Shown here piece by piece: positions 1-12,037 of a stretch of 64,000 bases of DNA. Position 1 is the first letter of the stretch, and every line of letters starts with the position of its first letter. Both the position numbers and the translations under genes were made by a program. The stretch spans positions 3,906,001 through 3,970,000 of the forward strand of contig NC_079235.1 of the NCBI RefSeq assembly GCF_028502605.1, written 5' to 3'. The notes under the pieces are model-generated. The model was not told the DNA's origin. It ran no database searches and saw nothing but the letters and a program-made list of their open reading frames with translations. The DNA is from Trichoderma breve (lineage: Eukaryota > Ascomycota > Sordariomycetes > Hypocreales > Hypocreaceae).

Positions 1-941
1 GCGAGCAAGACTGCGAGAGTTGACCAGTACCGTCGAACCTCGACGCCCACTAGGATGAAGCTTCCGCCAAAGCACGATAGACAGAAGCCAACCACCGGCT
101 TGCTGCCACGTTGGGGGTGCAGCAGTAACAGGCTTCCAATCAAAGGGTCCTGTCCGATACTTTGGATGCAGATTCACACAGGCAAAGCATATCTTCAACT
201 CGGCTGCCAAAAGTAGATACCTAACGTTAGGGGGCTTGGGACTTGATATGCAAAATGGCTGTGCAAACCCCGATATCTCAACTCTCCAAAGCCATGGCAC
301 TAGTGAATTTTCTGTTGAGGCAAAACATTCGCTGCGCATCGAATTTCTTCTCCTCGGCCGCCACAATGCTCTTTTTTCCCACTGAAAATTCTCAGCACTC
401 AGACGCCTCACCGCCTTTGCTTTTGTGGTGGGCTGGCCCCTTGAGGCTTAGCGCGCCATGATAAAGCTGATAAGCCTCGAGACGCCCAATGGAGGGGCAG
501 CAAAAAAAAATCTTTCTGGGCTGCCCGATTTTAGCCACACACCCCGCGAGGAAAAAAAAAAAAGTTGTGGACTTGCTGGCTCTTGGGCCGCAGCCTTTTA
601 AATCTTGTCTCCCTCCCACCCACTTTCTTCTTCTCCTTCGATCTTACCTCCATCTCCTTTCATTATTTTTTTCATCTACTTTTGGTCGTCACTGATTCCG
701 ACCTTGGACTTGTCTTTCAGATAGTCCATTCGCTTCTTTGACGAGTTGTTCTTTGGTTCCTCCCCATCGAGCAGCCCCGCCACCCCGAATCTACAAAAAA
801 AAAAAAGCCTCGATACGAGAGTCGATTCCTCCATCGGCTCTGTTGGCTTCATTGGAAATCGAACGATTCACATCGATTTCGATTCCTTCCTTCGTCCTCC
901 GACTCTTATAATTCACATACCTACTCAACATTACCGCCAAA
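1..941 (+). promoter_or_regulatory. Upstream region of the eEF3 gene, with CT-rich leader
   Basis: No coding region is supported here; short ORFs on both strands have no recognisable product. Two adenine runs (about 551-563 and 796-807) and a strongly pyrimidine-rich stretch (about 602-720) precede the start codon. CT-rich blocks just upstream of the start are common in very highly expressed fungal genes, which fits the gene that follows. The exact transcription start cannot be read from the sequence. A leader intron ending near the CAG at about 718-720 is possible but not demonstrated. Confidence 0.5.
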
Positions 942-3900
942 ATGCCTAGCGAAGGTGCCGAGTCCATCAAGATCCTGGACGAGCTTTTCCAGAAGCTCAC
1001 CGTCTCCAAGGAGGCGGCGGACATTAAGCAGTCTGCTGGAGAGCTCGCTGGTTTCCTTAACGGTCGCATTGACGACCAGGCTGTCCCCGAGAAGTAAGTC
1101 GATCTTTGCAATAGTCTGATATCAATTGTCCCTTTTTTGTTAGGCGGGAAAACTTTTTTTTTGCCTCCTATCTCGCCTGGCAACAAATGCCCCGCCACTC
1201 ACAGCGGGGTTTCCCTGCCTACCCCTCCATCAGTGGCCACCTTGGCTGCTAAATCCCCTGAAAAGTTTTTCCTTCAGCTGTGCGACACCAATTTTTAGCG
1301 TTCAAGGGTATTAACAAGCCTTTTTCCTAGGATCGTCGGAGACATCAAGAAGAGCCTCGTCAACAAGAAGGACGCTACTGCCCGTGAGAAGGCTGCTATC
1401 GCCATTGAGGCTATTGCTTCTCACTCTGAGGTCGCCGCCAACGTCGAGCCCTACCTCATCGTTCTTCTGCCCACTCTTCTTGCCGCTGTTGGCGACAAGA
1501 TCACTGCTGTCAAGAATGCCGCTACCGCTGCTGTCCTGGCCATTGCCAGCGCCATCAACGGCAACGCTGTCAAGAGCGCCCTCCCTTACCTGATGGAGTC
1601 TATCCGCACTGCCCAGAAGTGGCCTGAAAAGATGGCTGCTCTGGACTTCATCCTTGCCCTTGTCAAGACTGCCCCTGCTCAGCTCTCCTACCGTGTTCCT
1701 GACTTGATCCCCGTCGTCTCTGAGGCCATGTGGGACACCAAGAAGGAGGTCAAGGAGCACGCCTACAAGGTCATGGAGACCATCTGCCAGCTCATCGTCA
1801 ACAAGGATATTGAGCGATTCATTCCCGAGCTCATTAAGTGTATCGCCAAGCCTGAGAACGTCCCCGAGACTGTCCACCTTCTCGGTGCCACCACCTTCGT
1901 CACTGAGGTCCAGGAGCCCACCCTCGCCCTCATGGTCCCTCTTCTGGACCGTGGTCTTGCCGAGCGTGAGACCGCCATCAAGCGAAAGTCTGCTGTCATT
2001 GTTGACAACATGTGCAAGCTTGTCGACGACCCCAACATCGTCGCTCCTTTCTTGCCCAAGATGATGCCAGGTCTCCAGAAGAACTTCGACAACCTTGCTG
2101 ATCCCGAGGCTCGTGAGAAGACCAAGCAGGCTCTTGACACCCTGTACCGTGTCGGTAACGTCGTCGACGGCAAGATCCCCGAGGTCCGCAACGACGGTGA
2201 CGTCTCCGTCGTCCTTGGCAAGCTCAAGGAGATCCTGTCTGCCCGCTATGCTTCCCTTCTTGAGAAGATGGAGCCTGTCGCTGAGTACATCTCCGCCATT
2301 GCTGGTCAGCTCATCGACATGAAGGAGGCTGAGTCCCTCGTCTGGGTCGAGAGCCTTAAGCCCTACGTCGCTGTCATCACCGGCATCGACAACGCCGAGA
2401 GCACCATTGACACTCTCCGCAAGCGTGCTTCTCCCGGTGCCGCCGAGGAGGAGGAGGGTGAGGCTGATGATGAGGAGGGCGAGGACCTTTGCAACTGCAC
2501 ATTCTCTCTTGCCTACGGTGCCAAGATCCTGCTCAACCAGACCCACCTCCGCCTCAAGCGTGGTCAGCGTTACGGTCTTTGCGGTCCCAACGGTTCCGGC
2601 AAGTCTACTCTCATGCGTGCCATCAACAACGAGCAGGTCGAGGGTTTCCCCAAGCAGAGCGAAGTCAAGACTGTCTTCGTTGAGCACGACCTTGACTCTG
2701 CTGATACCGAGATGACCACCATCGACTGGACCATGAAGAAGCTTGCCGAGGCCAAGGTTGACGTCTCTCAGGCTGATGTCGAGAAGCGCCTGGACGAGTT
2801 CGGCTTCACCGAGCAGATGGTTAAGGGCGAGATTTCCGCCCTGTCTGGTGGTTGGAAGATGAAGCTCGCTCTGTGCCGTGCTGTCTTCGAGGCCCCTGAT
2901 ATTCTGCTGCTCGACGAGCCTACTAACCACTTGGACGTGAAGAACGTCAAGTGGCTCGAGGACTACCTCACCAGCTCCCCCTGCACTTCCATCATCGTCT
3001 CTCACGACTCTGGCTTCCTTGATAACGTCTGCCAGCACATCGTTCACTACGAGCGATTCAAGCTCAAGCGTTACCGTGGTAACCTGAAGGAGTTCGTCAA
3101 GCGTGTTCCTTCCGCCAAGTCCTACTACGAGCTCGGTGCCTCCGAGATGGAGTTCACCTTCCCCGAGCCCGGTTTCCTTGAGGGTGTCAAGACCAAGGCC
3201 AAGGCCATCCTGCGTGCCACCAAGATGTCCTTCCAGTACCCCGGTACCTCCAAGCCCCAGATCCAGGAGATCAGCTTCCAGTGCTCTCTTGGCTCTCGTA
3301 TTGCCGTTATCGGTCCCAACGGTGCCGGCAAGTCTACCCTGATCAACGTTCTCTGCGGTGAGCTCATCCCCACCGGTGGTGAGATCTACCAGCACGAGAA
3401 CATCCGTATCGCCTACATCAAGCAGCACGCCTTTGCCCACATTGATAACCACCTTGACAAGACTCCTTCCGAGTACATCCAGTGGCGTTTCCAGACTGGT
3501 GAGGATCGTGAGACCATGGACCGAGCCAACAAGATCATCACCGAGGCTGATGAGAAGGCCATGGACAAGGTCTTCAAGATCGAGGGTACCCTGCGTCGTG
3601 TCATTGGCATCAACGCCCGTAGAAAGTTCAAGAACTCCTACGAGTACGAGTGTTCATTCGCTCTGGGTGAGAACGTCGGCATGAAGGGCGAGCGATGGGT
3701 TCCCATGATGACCGCTGACAACGTCTGGCTGCCCCGTAACGAGCTGCTGGCCTCTCACCAGAAGATGGTCGCTGATGTCGATATGAAGGAGGCTCTTGCC
3801 TCTGGTCAGTTCCGACCTCTGGTCCGAAAGGAGATTGAGGCCCACTGCGCCAACTTCGGTCTCGATGCCGAGCTGGTTTCTCACTCCCGCATGCGCGGTC

Positions 3901-4414
3901 TGTCTGGTGGCCAGCGTGTCAAGACTGTCCTGGCTGCTTGCTCTTGGCAGCGACCCCACTTGATCGTCCTTGACGAGCCTACCAACTATCTGGATCGTGA
4001 CTCTCTGGGTGCTCTGTCCAAGGCCCTGAAGAAGTTCGAGGGTGGTGTCATCATCATTACTCACTCTGCCGAGTTCACCAAGGACTTGACTGAGGAAGTC
4101 TGGGCTGTCATGGACGGCAAGATGACTCCTTCCGGCCACAACTGGGTCCAGGGCCAGGGCTCTGGTCCTCGTCTTAAGCAGGACGATGATGATGAGGAGG
4201 ACAAGTTCGATGCCATGGGCAACAAGATTGTTAGCACCAAGAAGAAGGCCAAGCTGACCTCTTCCGAGCTGCGAAAGAAGAAGAAGGGTAAGTCCATTGC
4301 GAATTCATCTCATGATCCAATAACGAACACATTTACTAACGTATTTGCTTTACAGACCGTATGGCCCGCCGAAAGCGTGGTGAGGAGGTGTTCAGCGACG
4401 AGGATGATCTGTAA
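942..4414 (+). CDS. Translation elongation factor 3 (eEF3), ABC-F ATPase
   Basis: Exons 942-1093, 1331-4287 and 4356-4414 join to 1055 residues, the usual eEF3 length (about 1050). The fungus-specific ribosomal ATPase helps release deacylated tRNA from the E site during elongation. Order of parts: N-terminal HEAT-like repeats (to about residue 330); ABC domain 1 with Walker A GPNGSGKS near 468, signature LSGGWKMK near 556 and Walker [12 protein letters not shown] near 575; ABC domain 2 with Walker [10 protein letters not shown] near 711, a chromodomain-like insert at about 805-870, LSGGQ near 907 and [10 protein letters not shown] near 929; then a Lys-rich, acidic-ended tail (KKKK...EDDL). 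Intron 1 is 237 nt, intron 2 is 68 nt, and the last exon is only 59 nt. Codon choice is strongly biased to C-ending codons, as expected of a top-expressed gene; this also leaves a 713-codon open frame on the opposite strand, which is a shadow. The start has A at -3 and gives the expected N-terminus. The yeast counterpart is YEF3. Confidence 0.98.
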
Positions 4415-5353
4415 ACGATTCAACATACCCCACATCACGGCATCTCGATGACGCCTAGTCCTTGATGACTTAGAGGATTTTTTTTCCATGTTCCTTTTGT
4501 TTTTAATTGATGAAAAATACGGATTGGTAACGGAAAAGTTGCGATGCGTTTTTGCGATGATTGTATGCTCGGGCTGCCGATAGAGAGGGCCTTCTCAATA
4601 GATTGATGGCCTGGATGAGTGTGGGACACCACGACCTGGGGATGGAGGACCCCCATGTTGTCACAAGCTCTCGCACCTTGGGCTATAGAGGAGGAAGAGG
4701 GTACATAGAAGCCCGAATAGACTTTTAGTAACAAACCTCTTGAATTTATATCATGTGTCTCTTGTTTCTGTGAATGTTAAGGTGCAAGTGTGCATGCTCT
4801 GAAGATACAAGCCTTGTGTTGTAACTTCACACGTGGTTGTTACTATGTGTTTTGCGCAAGTTGGTACGGATATCATCAGGAGATGGCTCACTTTGGCTAT
4901 ACACATACAAGCACAACTCATGACAGTTCACATCGTCTTCGTCTTTTCGGAGGTTCTATCACTTAGGTACCAACACGGTATTGAGAAATAGCACTAGGAA
5001 CAACGTTTACTGCCCTTCTCTATCTAACTGGGGAGATGAAATCAGGAGCTGGAAGCTTGCTGATGAACATCATATCTTTTCCTTCTAAATACTATCATTG
5101 TAATCTGAGTATAATCCGACTTGGTAATGATAACGCAGCCAAGAGTTAGTTGCAGAATGTAACCCAGCTCGACTTCTCACAAGCCTCTCCCATTAAACAA
5201 CTTCCTCCACATCCCCATCTCTTCATCCCATTATTCAAAATCATCTTCAACCTCCAGGGTATCTCATTCACCTCATCCCATTCTCTCACCTCCCATCCTC
5301 AAACCAACAAGATCCGATTCTACTCGCCCATTCTCCCAACAATTACCCAATCA
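4415..5353. other. Intergenic: eEF3 3' region and tRNA upstream region
   Basis: This holds the eEF3 3' untranslated region (T-rich just after the stop) and then AT-moderate sequence running up to the first tRNA. The short ORFs here have no recognisable product. I see no further gene. Confidence 0.5.
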
Positions 5354-5433
5354 GCGTGAATGGTTTAGTGGTAAAATTCTCCGTTGCCATCCGCAACGTC
5401 GGGGAGCCCTGGGTTCGATTCCCAGTTCACGCA
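5354..5433 (+). tRNA. tRNA-Gly (anticodon GCC) with 9-nt intron
   Basis: A cloverleaf can be drawn by eye. The acceptor stem is GCGTGAA (5354-5360) with TTCACGC ending at 5432, followed by discriminator A at 5433. The A box contains TGGTTTAGTGG. The anticodon stem is CTCCG/CGGGG, the anticodon GCC lies at 5386-5388, and the T arm has loop TTCGATT closed by CTGGG/CCCAG. Removing a 9-nt intron (5390-5398), one base 3' of the anticodon as in canonical eukaryotic tRNA introns, leaves the 71-nt body expected of tRNA-Gly. CCA is not encoded. It lies in tandem with a near copy 36 bp downstream. Confidence 0.96.
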
Positions 5434-5469
5434 TCCCGAGATCCTCATTCTCGGTCCTTTCTTTCCAAA

Positions 5470-5551
5470 GCGTAATTGGTTTAGTGGTAAAATTCTCCGT
5501 TGCCATCCGAGCAGCGTCGGGGAGCCCTGGGTTCGATTCCCAGATTACGCA
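5470..5551 (+). tRNA. tRNA-Gly (anticodon GCC) with 11-nt intron
   Basis: Second tandem copy with the same D, anticodon and T arms as its neighbour. The acceptor stem is GCGTAAT (5470-5476) paired with ATTACGC ending at 5550; discriminator A is at 5551 and the anticodon GCC at 5502-5504. The intron (5506-5516) is 11 nt, two longer than in the first copy and partly different in sequence. Again 71 nt remain after removal. The acceptor-stem differences from the first copy occur in pairs that keep base pairing, so both look functional. Confidence 0.96.
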
Positions 5552-5932
5552 TTGAGATTTCTTTTTTTGCTTCTGGTGTTTGAGGTTTTGTGTATTGACG
5601 ATGGTCATGGAGTTGTAATGAACTTTGGTGGGGCGGCTTGGTCCTGGTGATGGTGACATCTCTTGTATGTTGCAAGTGTTGGTCAAAGTATGAAATAATA
5701 TGTTCTATTTTTGTCATCATATGTCCTGGGTATATATCATGTCTATGTAGCTCATCCATCTTACACGTCTAGCCCCCGTATATCCCATGTGAAATCTCTA
5801 ATTTCACAAAACGTGATGGGTATATATAAAAAAAATAACATAGAAACGAAAAGGGGACGTAATAAAGACATGTGCTCATAATACAGCCTCGGCCGTAAAG
5901 AAGAACGCAGGAGGTACTCTAAACCTTCCTCC
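5552..5932. other. Intergenic between tRNA-Gly and permease 3' end
   Basis: A T-rich run directly after the second tRNA (about 5560-5570) would serve as an RNA polymerase III terminator. The rest, including an A-rich stretch near 5820-5840, is probably the 3' untranslated region of the permease on the opposite strand. No gene is seen. Confidence 0.45.
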
Positions 5933-7737
5933 TTACGCCACAACGAAAGCCGCGTTCTTGTTGCGCTTGATTCCAACCAACTGCAGCATCTCGGTCCAGA
6001 ATCCAGTCGGGGGCTCGACAAAGTGTGATTCGTAGGCGTCAATAGTTGGTTTTTGCCAGACAAGATCCAGCTCACTGGGACGGACTACTCGAGTGCGCTT
6101 CACCACCTTCCAGAAGATGAAGAGGATAGGTGCCAGAAGCTGCATGGTGTAGTTGCGGAAGAAAGCTGAGACGTCCCAAGGCATGAAGGCCTCGTATCCG
6201 TATCCTCCAACCACCAGAAGCTGAATAACGAGGGCGATAATGGCGCAGTAGGGCTGCCCCCAGCCAACATAGGGGAGTGACTTCCGGTCAACACCTTGGG
6301 CCTTGCAGGCTCTGTAGAACCAGAGATATGTAAGCGACATGACGAGGTAGTCGATAATTCCGCCAGCAGTAATCAGGCTGACCAACCAGTCGAGCACGAC
6401 AGCAGAGCCGTTGCCAACTTGAAGGAAGGATAGGAATGGGAAGCACATGACGACCAAAAAGGCATTGATGGGCACACCCTTGCTCGTGCACTTGCGAAGG
6501 AATCGGGGCGCACGGCCCTCGAGAGCCAAACCGTACAGTGATCGGGTCGCACAGTAGGTATATGTGTTGCCAGCAGAGAAAATGGATGTCATCATGAGGG
6601 CATTGACGATATGAGGCAGCACGGAGACACCCATGTTTTGCATGGCAATGACGTATGGCGAAGCCGCTGCAGTGCCGCTGCCCTTTCCGCCACTGACCAG
6701 GTCGGCCAGCGTCTTGTCATTGTACGGAAGAATGATGCCGACTGCCAAGGCGCTGCCGATGAAGAAAACGCCAAAGCGAATGTAAATGGTCTTAAAGGCG
6801 GTCTTGATGTATGTTCGAGGGCGCTGAGCTTCGGCCGCTACCATGGAAATATACTCGGGTCCGACGACGGCGAAAGCTGCACTCCAAAGGCCGGTCAGAA
6901 AACCTTCGAAGCGGCCAAGGGCGCCCTGCGAATGATACTCGGCGAAGGCTCCGGGATTATTCCAGTACCGAAAACCAAAGGCATCGTGGTTCGGGTTTCC
7001 GCCGACCATAGTCACGAAGGTGAAGGAGAAGAGGATGAAGATGAGAATAACCTTTCCACCGGATAGGTAAAATTCCGCTTCACCGTAGGCTTTCACAGCG
7101 AGGACGTTTAGCAGACTACATATTCGCCGGGTTAGCAAATGTCCTTGGATAGCAAGAGAGAGAAGGCGGCGGAATCTAGATCTAGAAAGTGTGGGAATCC
7201 CTTTGCGACCTTCGCCCCTCCAGGTAGGGGATGGAAATCTTACGCATAGCAAACGATAACGGCGGCACAAATACCAGCAGTCGGGCCCGGATTGGTGATA
7301 TTCTCGTCCCAAAAGGAGATGACAAGGTTGAGTGCCGTGATTTCAAAGGGAATTAGCAGAGCTTCGTACAGGAAGAAGTTCCAGCCGGCCATGAATCCCA
7401 AAGCATCATCGACCCAGTGACCTGCAAGACGAATAAAACCTCCGGACACGGGCATATAGACAGTCATCTCTGCGAGAGAGTTGTTTACCAATCCGAGAAC
7501 CATGGAATACAGAGCATAAGCCAAGAAAAGGCTGCCCGGCCCGGCTGTGGAAAGTCCACTTCCGATGCTGACGAAGAGAGCAGTACCAATCGAGCCACCG
7601 ATGGCTATTAGTTGGATTTGACGATTGTTAAGTCGTCGCTGAAGGCCATCCGCATTCTCGATGAACTCTTGGGACGCCACATCTGGGGACCCTGGAGCCT
7701 CGAACTTGGGGTGCTTTTCATCATCCGTAGTGGCCAT
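5933..7737 (-). CDS. Amino-acid permease, APC superfamily (YAT family)
   Basis: Exon 1 is 7244-7737 and exon 2 is 5933-7115, joined across a 128-nt intron in a GCT codon, giving 558 residues. It is a plasma-membrane proton-coupled amino-acid transporter with about 12 membrane spans. The first span carries the APC motif IGGSIGTALFVSIGSGL near residue 48, followed by SLAEMTVYMPVSGGFIRLAGHWVDD. Central segments include the GPEYISMVAAEAQRPRTYI loop, and late segments include SLYGLALEGRAPRF, both typical of fungal amino-acid permeases. The N-terminal tail of about 40 residues is polar and rich in acidic residues, as in permeases regulated by ubiquitination. The substrate cannot be read from sequence; broad-range or dicarboxylic amino-acid permeases are the closest idea. 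Confidence 0.93.
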
Positions 7738-10700
7738 TTTGGAGGTTAGTCAGTAACGCAACGATAGTGTTGTCTCTTGTTTCGCCGTCATGAGAAAGTG
7801 TGACGATAGCCAAGTGCTTAATTGACGAGCATTAACAGAAAATAATGCTGATCCTTTAGGTGGATGATTGCTGTGGGGAAAACCAACAGGAAAACATCCA
7901 AGGACGAAAAAGGATGAGAGGGAGAGGAATGAAGTTCCACATGGGAGGAGTGACGGGCGAAGGAGGAGTATTTGTAGCAATTGTTGATAGGCGGCGAATC
8001 AAACGGGCCAGGGACGGCCGAGAGTACCTACGAGTATATGGCTGGCAATGACCGAAAGAATGAACGAACAAATACTAAACCCTGATTAACCAGGGACCGG
8101 CAGAAGAGCGAACACAACACCGAGCACTTAGAACCGCGATTAGATTGGACAGCATCACTGTGACGCCGAATCTTATGTGGGGGGAGGGCCGAACTGGAAA
8201 CGCTTCCAATATGCTCTCAGGCCATTTTTTTGCGCTTGATGCTGCGCAGTCGACTGTATTGGTCTTGGCACACTGCCCCAAAGCTGCTCTTGTCCTACAG
8301 CAGGCGAGTCGCTCTCTATTCTGCGCGCGTACCCTGCCATTGTCGTTCATGGTGGAGAAGCCAAGGAGGACGCCAGAGGAGTGCTAGCGCATTAGGCCCT
8401 GCTTAGAACGAACGGGATGAGCAGCCATCCACACAGAGGAGGGCCGGGGACCCAGATGGATGAACAGGGGGGAGGGCACAGTGTCAGATTTCCCAGGCCT
8501 CCCTGTACATGCTCTCAGACTTTCTGTACTCGCCAAAGGTGCTGGGGTGGAAGTCCGCAGCCAACAGACGGTGTCGTCGCCAAAAGGAGGTACAGAACAT
8601 CTGGGACTGTAGATAATGATTAGTATTGAATAAAGGAGTAGACACACGGGCAGTGGTACTGTACAACCGCGGGAACATATGAAAAGCTTCAGTATTGAGA
8701 TCTTCAAAAGTTTGGACCATAAACGGACCAGCAATGCTTGACGCATCCGGGATCTTGCCGCCACGTGAAGCAAGGGAACATGTCTCCTAGATAAACACTT
8801 GATTGTTTGGCGAGACTTCAGTTGTTGCATGTATGGTCATGCTGATTAGCCTCGAGTAATAGAACTTTGTATGACGTTGGTTTTCCATTTATTCTCCGAC
8901 TAGATATCCTTGATCTCGGACAGATGCAAGGTAGCTGAAGCCGATGTGTCAAGATTGTTGTGATTATCCAGGACCTGAGTTCCGAAATAGAGCTACTCAA
9001 CAACCGGAAACAAGGTTAGGGATAAGTTTGTAAGTCAAATAGATCTTGATGATGCATATTCAGTCAAGATCGGATCTAGAATGTCGAGATCGGCTCTTCA
9101 ACCATCTCAATTGTTCCGAGAGCACCACGTTTTGTATGGGTCATCGAGTGTTGCATTAAGCCTGAAATACAATTCGGCTCCGGGCCCTGTGCAGTTCTCG
9201 TAGCATAACGCTATCAGAAATGTGCATTTCGCTGTCTCTTACACTCTCGCCCTTAAGAGAGAGGCCATCTTCGTCGTTTCGTTTCATCACCTCCACAGCG
9301 TTTGCCTCGATTACCCGGCTCAGCGAATGAGCACTGTGCAAATCGGCTTTTTTACTACATGTCGCCGGAAGACCCCTTCGCCACTCCGCGGAAAGTTTTA
9401 GGCTTAGGCCAAAGCCTCTTTCTTCTGGTAACTTTCCCATCACGGCTGGACAAAGCGCATGCTGCTCAAAGGACATGCGAGTGACGCTCCTCAGCTCCTC
9501 AGTCATCCCTTGAAAGCGGCATGATCCAGCTGCTTTCGTCGAAGGAATCAATCCCCTGCGCACAACACTGACGTCACCCCGCCTAAGCCTTGTCCCACTA
9601 CTAACTCGCCTTGGACTAGAGGGTATCGCCGATCCGTGGCTCAGTGGACGATGTTCCTGGTCGCACAGTTTCGGGACAGTGTTGATGGTCAGACGGAAGA
9701 GCCATTCTGAGTAGAATTGGCATGGCGAGTGCGACGACCCGGGCACTATGTGCGTGTTCTCTGTTATAACTGTTTGGATGAATTCTGGTTACTGCAGACA
9801 CCACATGTATAATAACCCGAGATCGCAGCGCCCCTTGGTAGCGAGCAAGGCAAGATACCAGGAAGGCTAGCCGAAAGCCGCAGCCGGATATTGGTGGTTG
9901 CCTCCGGATCCTTGTCTCAAGTGCTGGCGGGCGAGGAGAAGACAAGCAAGACAAGGCTGCCGGCTGAATACATTCCAACAAAAGGCCATTCTGGTAGAGG
10001 AGCTGCATGCGGTAGGCTGGAGGACGCGAGTCAGGACAGCAGCAAAGCCATACATCATCAGAGCCGTAATCGTCATATTTGCCTTGGCTGAAGGCGACGG
10101 CGAACCTCGACAGCCAAGGCTAGCAAAAGCGAATCAAATGGGCAAATGGTGGTTTGTTGAGGCGAGAAGCAAGGAATAAAACGTCGCCAGTTGATTTGTG
10201 GACTCGCTTTTTTTCTCCACAGTTTGGAGTGGGGGTCTATACGGAGTGCTTAGACTGGACTAGCAGTTCTCCGTACTCTTTGTGTGGGCTCCTGTTAACA
10301 TGGCACAGACCAAACGACTTAGTGTCTGCCTGTACCTAACTCCGAACATGGGGTCTCTACCTCGCGGAAACCGCTCGTTCTCGCTAGTTTCTGACGGTGG
10401 TCAGGTTTCTCCCTCGTACTTGTACGCCGACCTGGATAGGCGGTGGAGTCTCTGCCCTCGCACTGTGACAGTGTACAGGACTCTTGGGTGCAGCGCCCGT
10501 GCTGCAAAAAGTCCCTCCACCTTTTGTGTGAATGAAGGACTCCGTACTCCGTACTGCCTTTTAGTCTCTTGTTCTACTGTAGGTGCTTTGCTCTGGGGGC
10601 ACATCAAGACGTATTAGACGGCGCCGACAGTCGTTTCAGGCCCTCAGCAGCGCCAGGGTTTTTGGTGGCAAGTCGCCAATGAGCGCCCAGAGCCGTAAGA

Positions 10701-12037
10701 AACGGACGCTAACAGTAAATTATGGCGCAAGCCTTTCTTCTCTCGGGCTTTTTTGCTTCGATGGTGGCTATGGGCTACATCTCAGTACTCGCCTTGCTCG
10801 CATAGGCCTCGTATCGCTGCTGCTGCTGTCGCGTGACCTCTGTTTACCCAGGCCAAAAGGTGATTGCATCCCGTAATAATGGGTGTTTGTATACGAGTAT
10901 GTTTTCTGCTCATGTTCACTCGATACTGTTGTCGAGACTGCTGTGTTTGAATTTCCATACATGTACTTTTACCAAAAAACTCGACCTTCGCCGCCGCCAC
11001 CCGGAGCATTCTCACTGCTCATAGCATACAAGTTGGAAGGACATCATCACTAAAGCCCGCACGTCAGGAAAACTCTGCCAAGTCCACTCACACTCAGCTT
11101 GGTGAGCCTGTGGGGCCGTTTCAAGACGGTGCGTGTCGAGTAAAGCCAACAGACGTGAGATGGGGCAAAAGAGTGAGAGAAAAAATTGTAAGGAAAAATC
11201 ATCAGAACATTCTTCATTGTCGAAGCATGTGAAGATGGATTCTCTCATTTGGATGAAGCTATCTCCGCGCATAGAGATGAAGCTCAACAAATTTAGTAGC
11301 AACGTTGCGATAAGGCTATATATGTTAAGCGAGACAAAGGCCTAGAACTGAGTAGATGCAGCACCCCGGATTTGCATTGCCAATTTGGGGAAATCACATG
11401 TCAAAGAGATGACATTTCTGAAGCTGATGAAATTTGTTGAATGAGGTGAGCACGGAGCATCATCAATCTGCGTTAGCGGTGAGGATGTCGTAGCCTAGCT
11501 CTTTGGTATTTGAAGCTTGAAGCTCTTGTTCATGTGCACCAAGCATTCGTTTCAAATCCAACGACTAAGGCAAGACTTTGCGCATCTCACCGCTGCCGAC
11601 CCAGAGCTGCCTCTCCTATACTCATTCAGTAGCCGTAGTAGATATGATAGGCAGAGGAATGATTCAATTCATATCGGATGAAACTGTAGAGGCCGAATGC
11701 AAGAGAACATTGAATGCTTCCAGACTTTCTTCATGGCTGGCTGTCAGTTCTGATAGGTGGGGTAAAGGGTTCTTGGACGCTAAAATTTTCTTGGTGAAAA
11801 CCACCATCCCACCTCACTGATGTTATCGATAACGAAAACCACAAAAAAAGGAAGCCTGCAAAACAACCGCAAGATACCGTATCAAGGCATCCCAGGGCAG
11901 CTCGTGTCTGTCTCAGGATCATACAAGTAAACATTCTTTGATACCCGCCTCCATCTATTCCTGGTTCGTGGCGGCTCTGTGATCGCCAGGGCTGCCGTTC
12001 AACACCACCGACTCCAAATATCAGCATCAACCCCACC
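7738..12037. other. 4.3-kb intergenic region without a supportable gene
   Basis: It contains the permease promoter on the left and the TPR-gene promoter on the right. The longest open frame (9156-9746, minus, 196 codons) has no recognisable domain, no convincing codon bias and no clear partner exons. A tandem CCGTACT motif occurs at 10539-10555 and related CCGTACTC words near 10269. A sequence matching a tRNA A box (9637-9647) has no B box after it. No transposon ends or inverted terminal repeats were noticed by eye. Confidence 0.5.

Noticed and set aside
1311..3452. 713-codon open frame antisense to eEF3
   Set aside because: It mirrors the C-ending codon bias of eEF3, has a repetitive Leu/Gly/Asp/Val composition typical of antisense shadows, and lies over a certain gene.
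9637..9647. tRNA A-box match TGGCTCAGTGG
   Set aside because: No B box or T arm follows within the needed distance and no acceptor stem pairs.
9156..9746. 196-codon minus-strand open frame in the gap
   Set aside because: No domain, no clear start context, composition unlike the real proteins of the window, and no partner exons. It remains possible but unsupported.
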